NCBI RefSeq assembly: GCF_006539125.1
Contig: NZ_BJMK01000010.1
Coordinates: 1-57,911, forward strand
Length of the DNA: 57,911 nt
DNA from: Gluconobacter sphaericus NBRC 12467
Lineage (GTDB): Bacteria > Pseudomonadota > Alphaproteobacteria > Acetobacterales > Acetobacteraceae
Direction: 5' to 3'
Both the position numbers and the translations under genes were made by a program. The notes beneath the pieces are model-generated. The model had not been told where the DNA came from. It did not search any database and saw only the letters and a program-made list of their open reading frames with translations. Positions 17,711 to 25,276 of this stretch are shown here, piece by piece (the first letter of the stretch is position 1; each line of letters starts with the position of its first letter).

Positions 17711-18850
17711 ATGACTCCCAAAATCACCCGCTTCCTTGCCGAGCAACAGCCGGCAACCCCTTGCCTCGTCGTCGATCTCGACGTCGTCGGGGCGCATTAC
17801 CGTGCCCTGCACGATGCGCTCCCGGAAGCAAAAATCTATTACGCCATCAAGGCCAACCCGGCCCAGGCCATCCTTGACCGCCTCATTGCCCTGGGCTCGT
17901 CCTTCGACGTCGCATCCCCTGCGGAAATCAGGATGTGTCTGAATGCCGGCGCAACCCCGGACAGGATTTCCTACGGCAACACACTGAAGAAAGCCGAATG
18001 GATCCGCGAAGCGCATGACCTGGGCATCAGCCTGTTCGTTTTCGACAGCATCGAAGAACTGGAGAAGCTTGCCAAGCATGCTCCTGGCGCGCGCGTTTTC
18101 TGCCGCCTGGCTGTCGAGAACGAAGGCGCGGACTGGCCCCTGTCGCGCAAGTTCGGCACCACGCTGAGTAACGCTCGCACGCTGATGCTGCGCGCCCGTA
18201 AACTGGGCCTGAAGCCTTACGGCCTGTCCTTCCATGTCGGGAGCCAACAGACGGGCGTTGCCGCTTATGATCATGCGATCGCCAAAGCTGCCGCCCTGTA
18301 CCATGACCTGCGAGCGCAGGGCGTAGACCTTCAGATGCTCAATCTGGGTGGTGGTTTTCCGACGCATTACTGCGAGAACGTACCCTCCGTTCAGGATTTC
18401 GCCGACACGATTCATGCGTCCCTCAAGACGCATTTCCCGGACGGTGCGCCTGAAATCCTGCTCGAGCCAGGCCGCTACATGGTCGGACAGTCCGGCATAG
18501 TGTCGAGCGAGGTCATCCTCGTCAGCCGTCGCGGCGGTGCCGTGACCGATCCGCGCTGGGTCTATCTTGATATCGGGCGCTTCGGTGGCCTGGCCGAAAC
18601 TGAAGGTGAAGCCATCCGCTACACTTTCCGCACATCCCGCGATTCCGACGACACCAGCCGCTCCCCCTGCGTAGTCGCCGGCCCAAGCTGTGACGGCGTG
18701 GACATCATGTACGAGAAGAACCGCATCCCTCTGCCAGACTCTCTGGAATGTGGGGACCGCGTCGAGATCCTCGCCACGGGCGCGTATGTCTCGACCTACT
18801 GCTCCATCGGCTTCAACGGCTTCCCGCCGTTGACCGAATACTACATCTGA
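17711..18850 (+). CDS. PLP-dependent ornithine/lysine decarboxylase (alanine racemase fold, group IV)
   Basis: The enzyme makes putrescine (or cadaverine) from ornithine (or lysine). The 379-residue protein has the PLP lysine in IYYAIKANP, the barrel Gly-rich SFHVGSQQTG, LNLGGGFPTHY, LLEPGRYMVG and the C-terminal GPSCDGVDIMYE with the active-site Cys and Asp, which is typical of eukaryotic-type ornithine decarboxylases. Length fits ODC rather than diaminopimelate decarboxylase (about 420). The ATG at 17711 is preferred; a TTG at 17702 is possible. A hairpin follows the stop. Substrate choice between ornithine and lysine cannot be read from sequence. Confidence 0.92.
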   Translation: MTPKITRFLAEQQPATPCLVVDLDVVGAHYRALHDALPEAKIYYAIKANPAQAILDRLIALGSSFDVASPAEIRMCLNAGATPDRISYGNTLKKAEWIREAHDLGISLFVFDSIEELEKLAKHAPGARVFCRLAVENEGADWPLSRKFGTTLSNARTLMLRARKLGLKPYGLSFHVGSQQTGVAAYDHAIAKAAALYHDLRAQGVDLQMLNLGGGFPTHYCENVPSVQDFADTIHASLKTHFPDGAPEILLEPGRYMVGQSGIVSSEVILVSRRGGAVTDPRWVYLDIGRFGGLAETEGEAIRYTFRTSRDSDDTSRSPCVVAGPSCDGVDIMYEKNRIPLPDSLECGDRVEILATGAYVSTYCSIGFNGFPPLTEYYI

Positions 18851-18859
18851 AAACAGCCC

Positions 18860-18883
18860 CTCCGGACCAGCCGAGGTCCGGAG
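18860..18883. terminator. Hairpin after the decarboxylase gene
   Basis: CTCCGGACC (18860-18868) pairs with GGTCCGGAG (18875-18883) around a 6-base loop, ten bases after the stop codon. No T-run follows. A second perfect hairpin, GGACAGACAGG with CCTGTCTGTCC, lies at 18937-18962. Together they separate the decarboxylase from the Mop-like gene. Confidence 0.5.
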
Positions 18884-18981
18884 CATGATCCCTTTGCCTG
18901 TCTCTCTAGACGCAGGCATGAAGCCCTGCCGATATGGGACAGACAGGTATTCCTGTCTGTCCTTCAAGGGAAGGGTTTTTC

Positions 18982-19110
18982 ATGAAACCCAGCGCACGCA
19001 ACCAGCTCAAGGGCCGGATCACAAACATTCTCAGGGGCGCGACGACGTCCCACATCACCATCGATGTCAACAGCACGCTCATCACAAGCGTCATGATCGG
19101 CGTAGATTGA
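18982..19110 (+). CDS. Truncated Mop-like molybdopterin/molybdate-binding protein (mini-Mop)
   Basis: A 42-codon reading frame behind an AAGGG ribosome site encodes MKPSARNQLKGRITNILRG followed by a short beta segment ending TLITS and then VMIGVD and a stop. The first 35 residues match the N-terminus of the Mop/TOBE family (typical MKISARNQLKGKV), and VMIGVD is the usual C-terminal end of a 68-70 residue Mop. The middle of about 26 residues is missing without loss of frame, so this looks like a Mop gene with an internal in-frame deletion. Mop proteins bind molybdate and store or sense it, which fits the cofactor genes next door. Whether the short product still folds or functions is unknown; it may be a pseudogene. 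Confidence 0.6.
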   Translation: MKPSARNQLKGRITNILRGATTSHITIDVNSTLITSVMIGVD

Positions 19111-19124
19111 ATGTTCAGGAAACG

Positions 19125-19148
19125 TTTCAGGAGCCTCAGCTCCTGAAA
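19125..19148. terminator. Hairpin at the convergent ends of the mini-Mop and small membrane protein genes
   Basis: TTTCAGGAGC (19125-19134) pairs perfectly with GCTCCTGAAA (19139-19148) around the loop CTCA. It lies 14 bases after the mini-Mop stop and spans the end of the minus-strand gene that stops at 19136. No strong T-run is present. Confidence 0.5.
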
Positions 19149-19351
19149 GATGCTTCCAGCCCGGATTGATATCCCAGCGCAGACAACAGATCATCTGCAG
19201 AAATTTCGAGGTTCACGCAGGCTAGCCAGCAGAACCCGACCACTCCGACAGCCAGCAATAGCAGACAGACCGTCATGTGTTCCAGCTCCTCAAGCCTTGG
19301 ACGCTGCGGTTCTGCCCCGTTCCGGGTGGGGCGTCCGCTCAGCGACATCAT
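19136..19351 (-). CDS. Small single-span membrane protein of unknown function
   Basis: The 71-residue product has a charged N-terminal part (1-25), one hydrophobic segment at about 27-46 (TVCLLLLAVGVVGFCWLA) and a short C-terminal region. The ATG at 19351 shares its A with the stop of the upstream gene (TGATG), so the two are coupled. I recognise no family. It probably belongs to the Fur-box transcription unit together with the 196-residue gene before it. Confidence 0.6.
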   Translation of the reverse strand: MMSLSGRPTRNGAEPQRPRLEELEHMTVCLLLLAVGVVGFCWLACVNLEISADDLLSALGYQSGLEASFRS

Positions 19352-19941
19352 CAGTGCATCACCCGGCTGGCGTCATGCGACATACCAGCATGTAAAGGCC
19401 CGCTATCCTGTGGCCACAGAACCCGCATCCGAGACGGACTGACCGACCGCCAGCGGTTGATCGAAGACAGCGCCCCTCCCCCCGAAATGGTGGTCTCGTC
19501 TTTCAGCAGTTTTTTGGGCAGCCAGTGCCCCGCTCCCGCAAGACAATCCGCCAGCAGGGTCAGCGCCGTGGCCAGGCAACCCTGGACAAACCTGTCAGGA
19601 AAAATTTCAGCCAGAAGCACGAAAACTTCGCGCTGCCCCTCGTTCTGGGCAGCGATGATCCCGCGCAGGAAGCGTTCCTCCAGCGCGGTCAGAGACTGCA
19701 TGCCCGGTGCATTCACCGCAAGCCGCGGCTGATCCGCGACCTCCAGAAGATGGGTGGCGTCCGCAAAGGCTCCTTCCGCGGCATCCAGGGCCGAACGGAA
19801 ACAGGCGGGAAACAGACCGTCGGTCGTTTTCGTCTCGGGGCAGCTTGGCAAACGGTAATGGCTGATGAGGCAGCGGATACTCCACAGCGCGAGGCGTTCA
19901 CAGCAGCAGAGGTCGGATAAAGAAAGCGACAGCCGTGTCAT
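19351..19941 (-). CDS. Hypothetical protein behind a Fur-type box
   Basis: The 196-residue product is not one I recognise. It has a cysteine cluster near the start (CCC at 12-14, Cys24), a helical middle (SALDAAEGAFADATHLLEVA; LTALEERFLRGIIAAQNEGQ) and no signal peptide. The ATG at 19941 is supported by a CGGAG site; the frame is open upstream to 20025 but across the regulatory box. A consensus-like Fur box lies 40 bases upstream and the next gene overlaps its stop, so iron status may control the pair. Its position beside the cofactor genes may be incidental. Confidence 0.65.
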   Translation of the reverse strand: MTRLSLSLSDLCCCERLALWSIRCLISHYRLPSCPETKTTDGLFPACFRSALDAAEGAFADATHLLEVADQPRLAVNAPGMQSLTALEERFLRGIIAAQNEGQREVFVLLAEIFPDRFVQGCLATALTLLADCLAGAGHWLPKKLLKDETTISGGGALSSINRWRSVSPSRMRVLWPQDSGPLHAGMSHDASRVMH

Positions 19942-19977
19942 GGAAAAACTCCGAATCAGCAGAACCGGAGTCATCCT

Positions 19978-20000
19978 AATTGAGAATGATTTGCAATTAC
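19978..20000 (-). promoter_or_regulatory. Fur-type iron box
   Basis: On the minus strand the core reads TGCAAATCATTCTCA (plus 19981-19995), flanked by symmetric AATT, close to the alternating 7-1-7 Fur consensus built from TGANAATNATTNTCA. It lies 37 bases ahead of the ATG at 19941, where a repressor would block transcription. An Irr or related iron regulator could use it instead. Confidence 0.65.
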
Positions 20001-20053
20001 AACTTAAAAACGCTCCGCAAGGCATAAAGATACGACCCTGCGGAAACGCTCAA

Positions 20054-20554
20054 TCAGTGATGATGGTGGCCGCAACTTCCATGATCGTGCTCGTGGTCAT
20101 GCGCCCCGGCCTCCGACGCGCGGGGAGCAGTCTGGCAGTGATGGCACGCCACCCATTCGGCATCGCCATCCAGATAATGCTCTTTCTTCCAGACAGGCAC
20201 CCGATGCTTGATCTCGTCGATAATGTAGCGACAGGCCCGGAACGCGGCATCCCGATGCGGTGCCGAGACCCCGATCCAGACGGCAACATCCCCGACCTTC
20301 AGGCTACCCGTCCGATGCATGGCCACGGCCTGGCTGATCTCAAAACGCTCCAGCGCCTCGGCTACGATTCGTTCCCCTTCAAGCTGGGCCAGCGCCTCAT
20401 AGGATTCGTATTCCAGACCATCGACCGGACGACCTTCGTTCCGGTTACGGACCCAGCCTTCAAAGGTGCAGAACCCACCTGCCTCGGCCAGATGCAGATC
20501 CTCACGTAACATGCTCAGATCCACGGGCGCGGACGCCATGCGAAAGCGGCTCAT
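20054..20554 (-). CDS. moaE: Molybdopterin synthase large subunit MoaE with His-rich tail
   Basis: MoaE and MoaD insert two sulfurs into cyclic pyranopterin monophosphate. The 166-residue product shows FCTFEGWVRNRNEG, LEYESYEAL, MHRTGSLKVGD, IGVSAPHRDAAFRACR and VPVWKKEHYLDGDAEWV, with the active-site Lys in WKKE. The last 15 residues, HDHEHDHGSCGHHHH, are a His/Asp-rich extension absent from typical MoaE and look metal-binding. The ATG at 20554 overlaps the stop of the mobA-moaD gene as ATGA. Confidence 0.96.
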   Translation of the reverse strand: MSRFRMASAPVDLSMLREDLHLAEAGGFCTFEGWVRNRNEGRPVDGLEYESYEALAQLEGERIVAEALERFEISQAVAMHRTGSLKVGDVAVWIGVSAPHRDAAFRACRYIIDEIKHRVPVWKKEHYLDGDAEWVACHHCQTAPRASEAGAHDHEHDHGSCGHHHH

Positions 20555-21390
20555 CCGCCCGTCACCGGCGGGATAAACACAATATGGTCCCCGTCCTTCA
20601 AAACCTGCGTCCAAGGAGCGAAATCGCCGTTGATCGCCACACGAAGTGTCGAGGCCTCGAACGGAAAGGCGTATTTTTCACGCAGTTCCTCGTAAAGGGG
20701 TCCCACGGTCGCGAATGCTGTTTCGAGCGATTGCTCCCGTGTTCCAGCCAACTCCCGGAGCTGTGCGAAATATTCCAGTGTCAGGCGAATCATCGGCCCT
20801 CCCGGCAGATCCTTCAGGCGCCGGGTCGCATCTTCGCGTTCTTCCGGCGTGTTGATGTTATCGAGTGCGCCACGCTTATGCGGCTCCAGCAGCTTCGTCG
20901 GGCTGTTGATCAGCAGCTTACGCGGACAGATGCGCCCACTCGCGACCTGCTGCTCCAGAAGATCAAGCGCTTCCGGCTCCCAGATGGCGCAGAGCGGTTC
21001 GGGCAGACCGTCATGTTCGCTGCGATAGGAGACGGCGACATGCTCCCCGTTCCGAGCGGTGATCAGGGTGTCGAGCGTACCGCGATCCAGCATCGGCAGG
21101 TCGCAGGCCAGAACCAGCCAGGCCACATCCGGATAAGCCCGATGCGCCGACAACAGCCCCGCCGCCGGTCCATCAGCATCCACCGTATCAACGATCTGCG
21201 AAAAGCTGAACCGCAGCGGATCGGACGTCTGACCCGGTCTCACTGAAACAAAACACCGCTCCACCACAGGCGTCAGAACTTCAAACGCCACCTGAAGCTG
21301 TGGCTTGCCATGATAGTCGAGTGCGGCCTTGTCCGTTCCCATACGTTTGCTGGCACCACCCGCAAGAATCAGGCCGTAAAGTGGTGTCAT
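20551..21390 (-). CDS. MobA-MoaD fusion: Mo-cofactor guanylyltransferase plus sulfur carrier
   Basis: Residues 1-~190 are MobA, which links GMP to molybdopterin: GLILAGGASKRMGTDKAAL, LACDLPMLD and NINTPEE. Residues 200-279 are MoaD, the sulfur carrier subunit of molybdopterin synthase, ending in VTGG with the free C-terminal Gly-Gly needed for thiocarboxylation. The two are in one frame with no stop. MoaD residue 1 is an ATG at 20793 preceded by a GGGAGG sequence 4 bases away, so free MoaD may also be made from an internal start. The gene sits between moaC and moaE, both overlapping it as ATGA. Confidence 0.93.
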   Translation of the reverse strand: MTPLYGLILAGGASKRMGTDKAALDYHGKPQLQVAFEVLTPVVERCFVSVRPGQTSDPLRFSFSQIVDTVDADGPAAGLLSAHRAYPDVAWLVLACDLPMLDRGTLDTLITARNGEHVAVSYRSEHDGLPEPLCAIWEPEALDLLEQQVASGRICPRKLLINSPTKLLEPHKRGALDNINTPEEREDATRRLKDLPGGPMIRLTLEYFAQLRELAGTREQSLETAFATVGPLYEELREKYAFPFEASTLRVAINGDFAPWTQVLKDGDHIVFIPPVTGG

Positions 21391-21869
21391 GATTCAATCC
21401 GCTGGAAGTCGCGCTTGCCGCCGGCCTTGCCCATCAACCGGACCTCACGGATGACCATGTCATGGGACATGGCCTTGCACATGTCGTAGATCGTGAGCGC
21501 TGCTACAGAGGCCCCGGTCAGCGCTTCCATTTCTACACCCGTTCGCCCCTTGCACGAGACCCGGCAGTCGATCACCGCTTCATCGCCTTCGACCGTGATG
21601 TCCACCCGACAACCACTGAGCGACAGTGGATGACACAACGGAATGAGCTGCGACGTCGACTTCACACCCATGACGCCCGCAATCTGTGCCACCGTCAGCA
21701 CCGCACCCTTGGCAGTCATGAACCCGGCATCCGACAAGGTCCGCGCCATCTCGGATGGGAAAACCAGACGCGCCTGGGCATGAGCACTGCGTTCGGTCAC
21801 ATTCTTGCCGCTGATATCGACCATGCGCGGGTCTTCGCCGCGCTCATTGACATGAGTGAGCGTCTTCAT
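21387..21869 (-). CDS. moaC: Cyclic pyranopterin monophosphate synthase MoaC
   Basis: MoaC acts with MoaA to make cyclic pyranopterin monophosphate from GTP. The 160-residue protein has MVDISGKNVTERSA, GVKSTSQLIPLCHPLSLSG and GRTGVEMEALTGASVAALT followed by IYDMCKA, covering the active-site Lys, His and Asp residues. Length is standard. It lies 45 bases after moaA and overlaps the following fusion gene as ATGA. Confidence 0.98.
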   Translation of the reverse strand: MKTLTHVNERGEDPRMVDISGKNVTERSAHAQARLVFPSEMARTLSDAGFMTAKGAVLTVAQIAGVMGVKSTSQLIPLCHPLSLSGCRVDITVEGDEAVIDCRVSCKGRTGVEMEALTGASVAALTIYDMCKAMSHDMVIREVRLMGKAGGKRDFQRIES

Positions 21870-21914
21870 CGTCTTCGATCTCCCGGTCTGGTCACCGAAT
21901 TCTGGCCACCGATT

Positions 21915-22949
21915 TTAGCCACCGATATAGTTCATCTCGATGCGGCGTCGTGCGGGCGCATCCGAAAAGGCGGCCCGCTCTTCACTATACCTGTCCGTCC
22001 TCTGGCGCCACACCCCGGCCAGTAGATCCCGCAGGGCTGCGTCCTCCGCATTACTGCGCAGAAGCGTGCGGAGATCAGTCCCTTCCGAGGCAAACAGGCA
22101 GGTATAAAGCTGCCCTTCCGATGACAAACGCGCACGAGAGCAGTCTCCGCAGAACGGTGCAGTCACAGAAGAAATGAAGCCGACTTCCCCAGCCCCGTCG
22201 CAATAGCGATACCGCTGGGCCACTTCCCCCCGATAATGCGCATCCACGGGCTCAAGCGGCCAGCGAACGTCAATGCGCTCACGCAGTTCACGCGACGGCA
22301 CCACTTCGGCGCGCTCCCAGTGGTTGCGCGTCCCGACATCCATATATTCGATGAACCGCAGCACAACGCCGCTATACCGGAAGCGTTCGGCCAGAGCCTC
22401 GACACCTGCATCGTTCAGACCACGCTGGACGACGGTATTGAGCTTCACACCTCCGGAAAATCCGGACTGTGCGGCGCTGTCGATCGCATCCAGAACCGGC
22501 TCAAGCTGTGCCCGGCCTCCGCTCATTCGCGCAAAGACCGCCGGATCGAGACTGTCTAGGCTGACCGTCACGCGGTTCAGCCCGGCCTCTTTAAGATCCC
22601 GGACATGTCGCTCCAGCAGAACTCCATTCGTAGTCAGGGCAATGTCTTCCACGCCTTCAATGGACGCCAGACGCGCTATGAGTTCCGGCAGCTTTGGACG
22701 CAACAGCGGTTCCCCACCCGTCAGGCGCAGCTTGCGAACACCAAGCGAGACCGCCACCCGTGCCACACGCTCAATCTCATCGAAGCTCAGACGCTCTTTC
22801 GGTTCCAGAAAGCGGAAATGCTCGTGATAAGTCGCTTCCGGCATACAGTAGGGGCAGCGGAAATTGCAGCGGTCCATGACGGAAATCCGCAGATCATGCA
22901 GCGGACGGCTGAAGCGATCAGTCAGAGCAGGCGTCGGGTTACCAGCCAT
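21915..22949 (-). CDS. moaA: GTP 3',8-cyclase MoaA
   Basis: MoaA is the radical SAM enzyme that starts cofactor synthesis from GTP. The 344-residue protein has the SAM cluster CNFRCPYC, LRLTGGEPLLR, TTNGVLL, the second 4Fe-4S cluster motif FCGDCSRARLSSEGQLYTCLF split over its two parts, and the C-terminal GG in NYIGG. The ATG at 22949 lies inside the end of moeA (11-base overlap); an upstream start at 22982 would lengthen the overlap without adding family sequence. Confidence 0.97.
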   Translation of the reverse strand: MAGNPTPALTDRFSRPLHDLRISVMDRCNFRCPYCMPEATYHEHFRFLEPKERLSFDEIERVARVAVSLGVRKLRLTGGEPLLRPKLPELIARLASIEGVEDIALTTNGVLLERHVRDLKEAGLNRVTVSLDSLDPAVFARMSGGRAQLEPVLDAIDSAAQSGFSGGVKLNTVVQRGLNDAGVEALAERFRYSGVVLRFIEYMDVGTRNHWERAEVVPSRELRERIDVRWPLEPVDAHYRGEVAQRYRYCDGAGEVGFISSVTAPFCGDCSRARLSSEGQLYTCLFASEGTDLRTLLRSNAEDAALRDLLAGVWRQRTDRYSEERAAFSDAPARRRIEMNYIGG

Positions 22950-24135
22950 GAAACATCGCAGCTGTTCCGCGTGACGCCACACCTTCGCCGAACGGCAGTT
23001 CTACAAATCCGTCCGTGGAGGCGAGGAAGCTGAAATCCCCGGAGGTCGGCATCGGGCATGGCGTTGCCAGTGCCTGACCTGCCGCGTCGTGACGGATCTT
23101 TACTGGCAGGAAACGGGTGAGCGTCGGGATAAGATCAACTTCCGCATCGAGCATGACCATGTAAGGCTCGGGACGACATAGCCCCTGCCCCGCCAGAAGC
23201 ATGGGCATGACATACCGCACGCCACAGGTCGTGGCGGACACCGGATTTCCCGGCAGACCGAACACGCGCTGTCCTTCAGGGCCGACGCCGAACCAAAGCG
23301 GCTTGCCCGGACGCTGCGCCACCTTGTGAAAGACCCGCTCCACCCCGATTTTCGACAGTGCTTTGGGGACATGATCAAATGCCCCCATCGACACACCGCC
23401 ACTCAGGATCAGGACGTCATGACGCGAGAGCTGTTCGCGCAGGGCCACGACTGTCTCCGCGAGATCATCGGGCACAACGGACCGCTCGATGCAGTTGAAC
23501 CCGCGTGATAGCAGAGCACCCGTCAGAGCATATTCGTTGGAACGCCGGATTTCCCAGTCCCGCACAGGGGCGCTGACATCTACAAGTTCGTCGCCCGTTG
23601 CCACAATCCCGATAGACGGAATCCGCGATACGCTGACCTGCGCATGGCCATTTCCCGCCAGAACCGCAAGCGCGGGGCCATCCAAACGGCACCCAGGGGC
23701 TAGAAGCTCCGTTCCCGTCGTACAGTCGGAACCCCGCCGATGGACGAACTGGCCCTTGCACGGCTCGTATCCCTCTTGAAAGCAGATCAGTCGGCCTTCA
23801 CGAACTAGACGTTCGACCGGAACGACTGTGTCCGCACCTTCAGGCAGCACAGCCCCTGTCATAACTTCGAGGCAGACATGCCCCTCCGGCAATATCTGAC
23901 CGGGCGCACCGGCCCGCTGGATTCCGTGCGACACCAACGTTGGACCACTACCGTGGCGGAAGGCAATGCCGTCCATCATTACACGGTCATAAGGCGGCTG
24001 GGCGCGTTCGGCGCGGATTGTCTGCTGGAGAATACGCCCGGCTGCCATCGTCAGATCAACCGCTTCGGTCCCGACGCTGCCGGCATAATCCAGCACAAGC
24101 TCCATGGCCCGTGTAACGCTCAGGAGTTCACTCAT
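22939..24135 (-). CDS. moeA: Molybdopterin molybdenumtransferase MoeA
   Basis: MoeA inserts molybdate into adenylylated molybdopterin. The 398-residue protein shows the N-terminal PPYDRVMMDGIAF, the catalytic domain SIGIVATGDELVD, LILSGGVSMGAFDHVPKAL and VFGLPGNPVSATTC, then the C-terminal domain. Length is normal. A GGAG site precedes the ATG. It is the first gene of moeA-moaA-moaC-mobA/moaD-moaE. No separate mogA or moaB is seen in the window. Confidence 0.96.
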   Translation of the reverse strand: MSELLSVTRAMELVLDYAGSVGTEAVDLTMAAGRILQQTIRAERAQPPYDRVMMDGIAFRHGSGPTLVSHGIQRAGAPGQILPEGHVCLEVMTGAVLPEGADTVVPVERLVREGRLICFQEGYEPCKGQFVHRRGSDCTTGTELLAPGCRLDGPALAVLAGNGHAQVSVSRIPSIGIVATGDELVDVSAPVRDWEIRRSNEYALTGALLSRGFNCIERSVVPDDLAETVVALREQLSRHDVLILSGGVSMGAFDHVPKALSKIGVERVFHKVAQRPGKPLWFGVGPEGQRVFGLPGNPVSATTCGVRYVMPMLLAGQGLCRPEPYMVMLDAEVDLIPTLTRFLPVKIRHDAAGQALATPCPMPTSGDFSFLASTDGFVELPFGEGVASRGTAAMFHGW

Positions 24136-24240
24136 TTCCGCTCCGGTCGCTGCCGTGTCTATTCAGCTGACTAAAATGCCGACGATGTATTCTCTGCCGA
24201 TATAGACCTCATGGTCTACGGATCAACAGTCTGAAGGTGA

Positions 24241-24275
24241 AAGGGTATGTCATAATCGACTTTAGCGTTACCCTT
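24241..24275. promoter_or_regulatory. Inverted repeat in the moeA-xdhC divergent promoter region
   Basis: AAGGGTA (24241-24247) faces TACCCTT (24269-24275) in the 169-base space between the divergent moeA and xdhC operons. The geometry, two 7-base arms 21 apart, could mark an operator for both cofactor operons or an RNA hairpin in the xdhC leader. It does not match the ModE consensus as I know it. Confidence 0.3.
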
Positions 24276-24304
24276 ATGCCACCAAAGAGCATCAGGACCC
24301 CTCC

Positions 24305-25276
24305 ATGACGGCCGCGGCACAGTTTTCTCCCCTTCCCCAGTGGCCACTTTATGGCCTGACAGACGACCTGTTTCCCACATTGGAACGCTGGTCCGCCGAA
24401 GGGAAACGCGCCGCCTTGGCAACGCTGGTCAGCATCACTGGCTCCTCCCCGCGTCCGCTGGGAAGCGAAATGGCGATCTGCGAGGACGGAGAGGTTCAGG
24501 GCTATGTATCCGGCGGCTGCGTGGAAGCGGCCGTGCGCGCAGAGGCGCTGGAGTGCCTGAAAGACGGACAGCCACGGATGCTGGATTATGGCGCGGGCAG
24601 TCCAATTCTGGACATCCAGCTCACCTGCGGCGGCCGCATCGGAATTTTCGTGCGAGCAGTGCCAGACCTTCCTGCTCATGTCACAGCTCTCCGGGCGACC
24701 CGAGAGAAGCGCAGCCCGATCACGCTCCTGACCGATCTCGACACAGGCCACATGCGGTTCTGCGACGAGACACACCCCACTGGAAACGAGGCCGGTCGCT
24801 TCTTTCGCCAGTATCTGCCGCCCCTGCGTCTGATCCTCTCTGGCGGGGATCCCATTACGCTTGCGCTCCTGAGCCTGTCCGGTCTCATGGGACTCGAGAC
24901 CATCCTGCTTCGGCCTTACGGCCCTCCCGAACTGCCGCCCGGCCTCTCGCCAGCACACTATATCCGCGGCAGTCTGGATGCCGCCCTTTCCACGCTCGTT
25001 CTTGATCGATGGACGGCCGTCTACAGCCTGACGCACGACGCTCTTTCGGACCTGACGCTTACGGCCCATGCCCTGAAATCCGAGGCATTCTGCGTCAGCA
25101 TCCTCGGAAGCCGGCGCAAGATTCCGGGCCGGCTTGAAGCCCTCAGGGCAGCCGGGGTCCCGGAAAATGCATTCAACCGCCTCCACCTGCCGGCGGGACT
25201 TGAGATCGGCGCCCGGACCCCAATGGAAATCGCGCTCTCCATCCTGACCCAGATGATCGCGACCCGTCCCCGATGA
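24305..25276 (+). CDS. XdhC/CoxI family molybdoenzyme maturation protein
   Basis: XdhC-type proteins bind molybdenum cofactor and load it, often with its terminal sulfur, into xanthine-oxidase-family enzymes. The 323-residue protein has the N-terminal XdhC domain (TLVSITGSSPRPLGSEMAI, GYVSGGCVEAAV, LTCGGRIGIFV) and the C-terminal Rossmann-type XdhC_C domain (SILGSRRKIPGRLEAL, IGARTPMEIALSI). It is followed at once by a MocA-type gene (ATGA overlap). The pair suggests a cytidylylated cofactor for an aldehyde or isoquinoline-type dehydrogenase encoded elsewhere. Confidence 0.9.
   Translation: MTAAAQFSPLPQWPLYGLTDDLFPTLERWSAEGKRAALATLVSITGSSPRPLGSEMAICEDGEVQGYVSGGCVEAAVRAEALECLKDGQPRMLDYGAGSPILDIQLTCGGRIGIFVRAVPDLPAHVTALRATREKRSPITLLTDLDTGHMRFCDETHPTGNEAGRFFRQYLPPLRLILSGGDPITLALLSLSGLMGLETILLRPYGPPELPPGLSPAHYIRGSLDAALSTLVLDRWTAVYSLTHDALSDLTLTAHALKSEAFCVSILGSRRKIPGRLEALRAAGVPENAFNRLHLPAGLEIGARTPMEIALSILTQMIATRPR

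Noticed and set aside
17624-18967. A 447-codon minus-strand frame opposite the ornithine/lysine decarboxylase.
   Set aside because: All PLP-enzyme motifs are on the plus strand; the minus frame has no recognisable motif and no ribosome site.
24136-24304. A ModE-like site between moeA and xdhC (CGATATAG near 24198).
   Set aside because: Only a half-site-like string is present and the second half with proper spacing is missing.
24209-25186. A 325-codon minus-strand frame opposite xdhC.
   Set aside because: XdhC domains are clear on plus; the antisense frame is unsupported.
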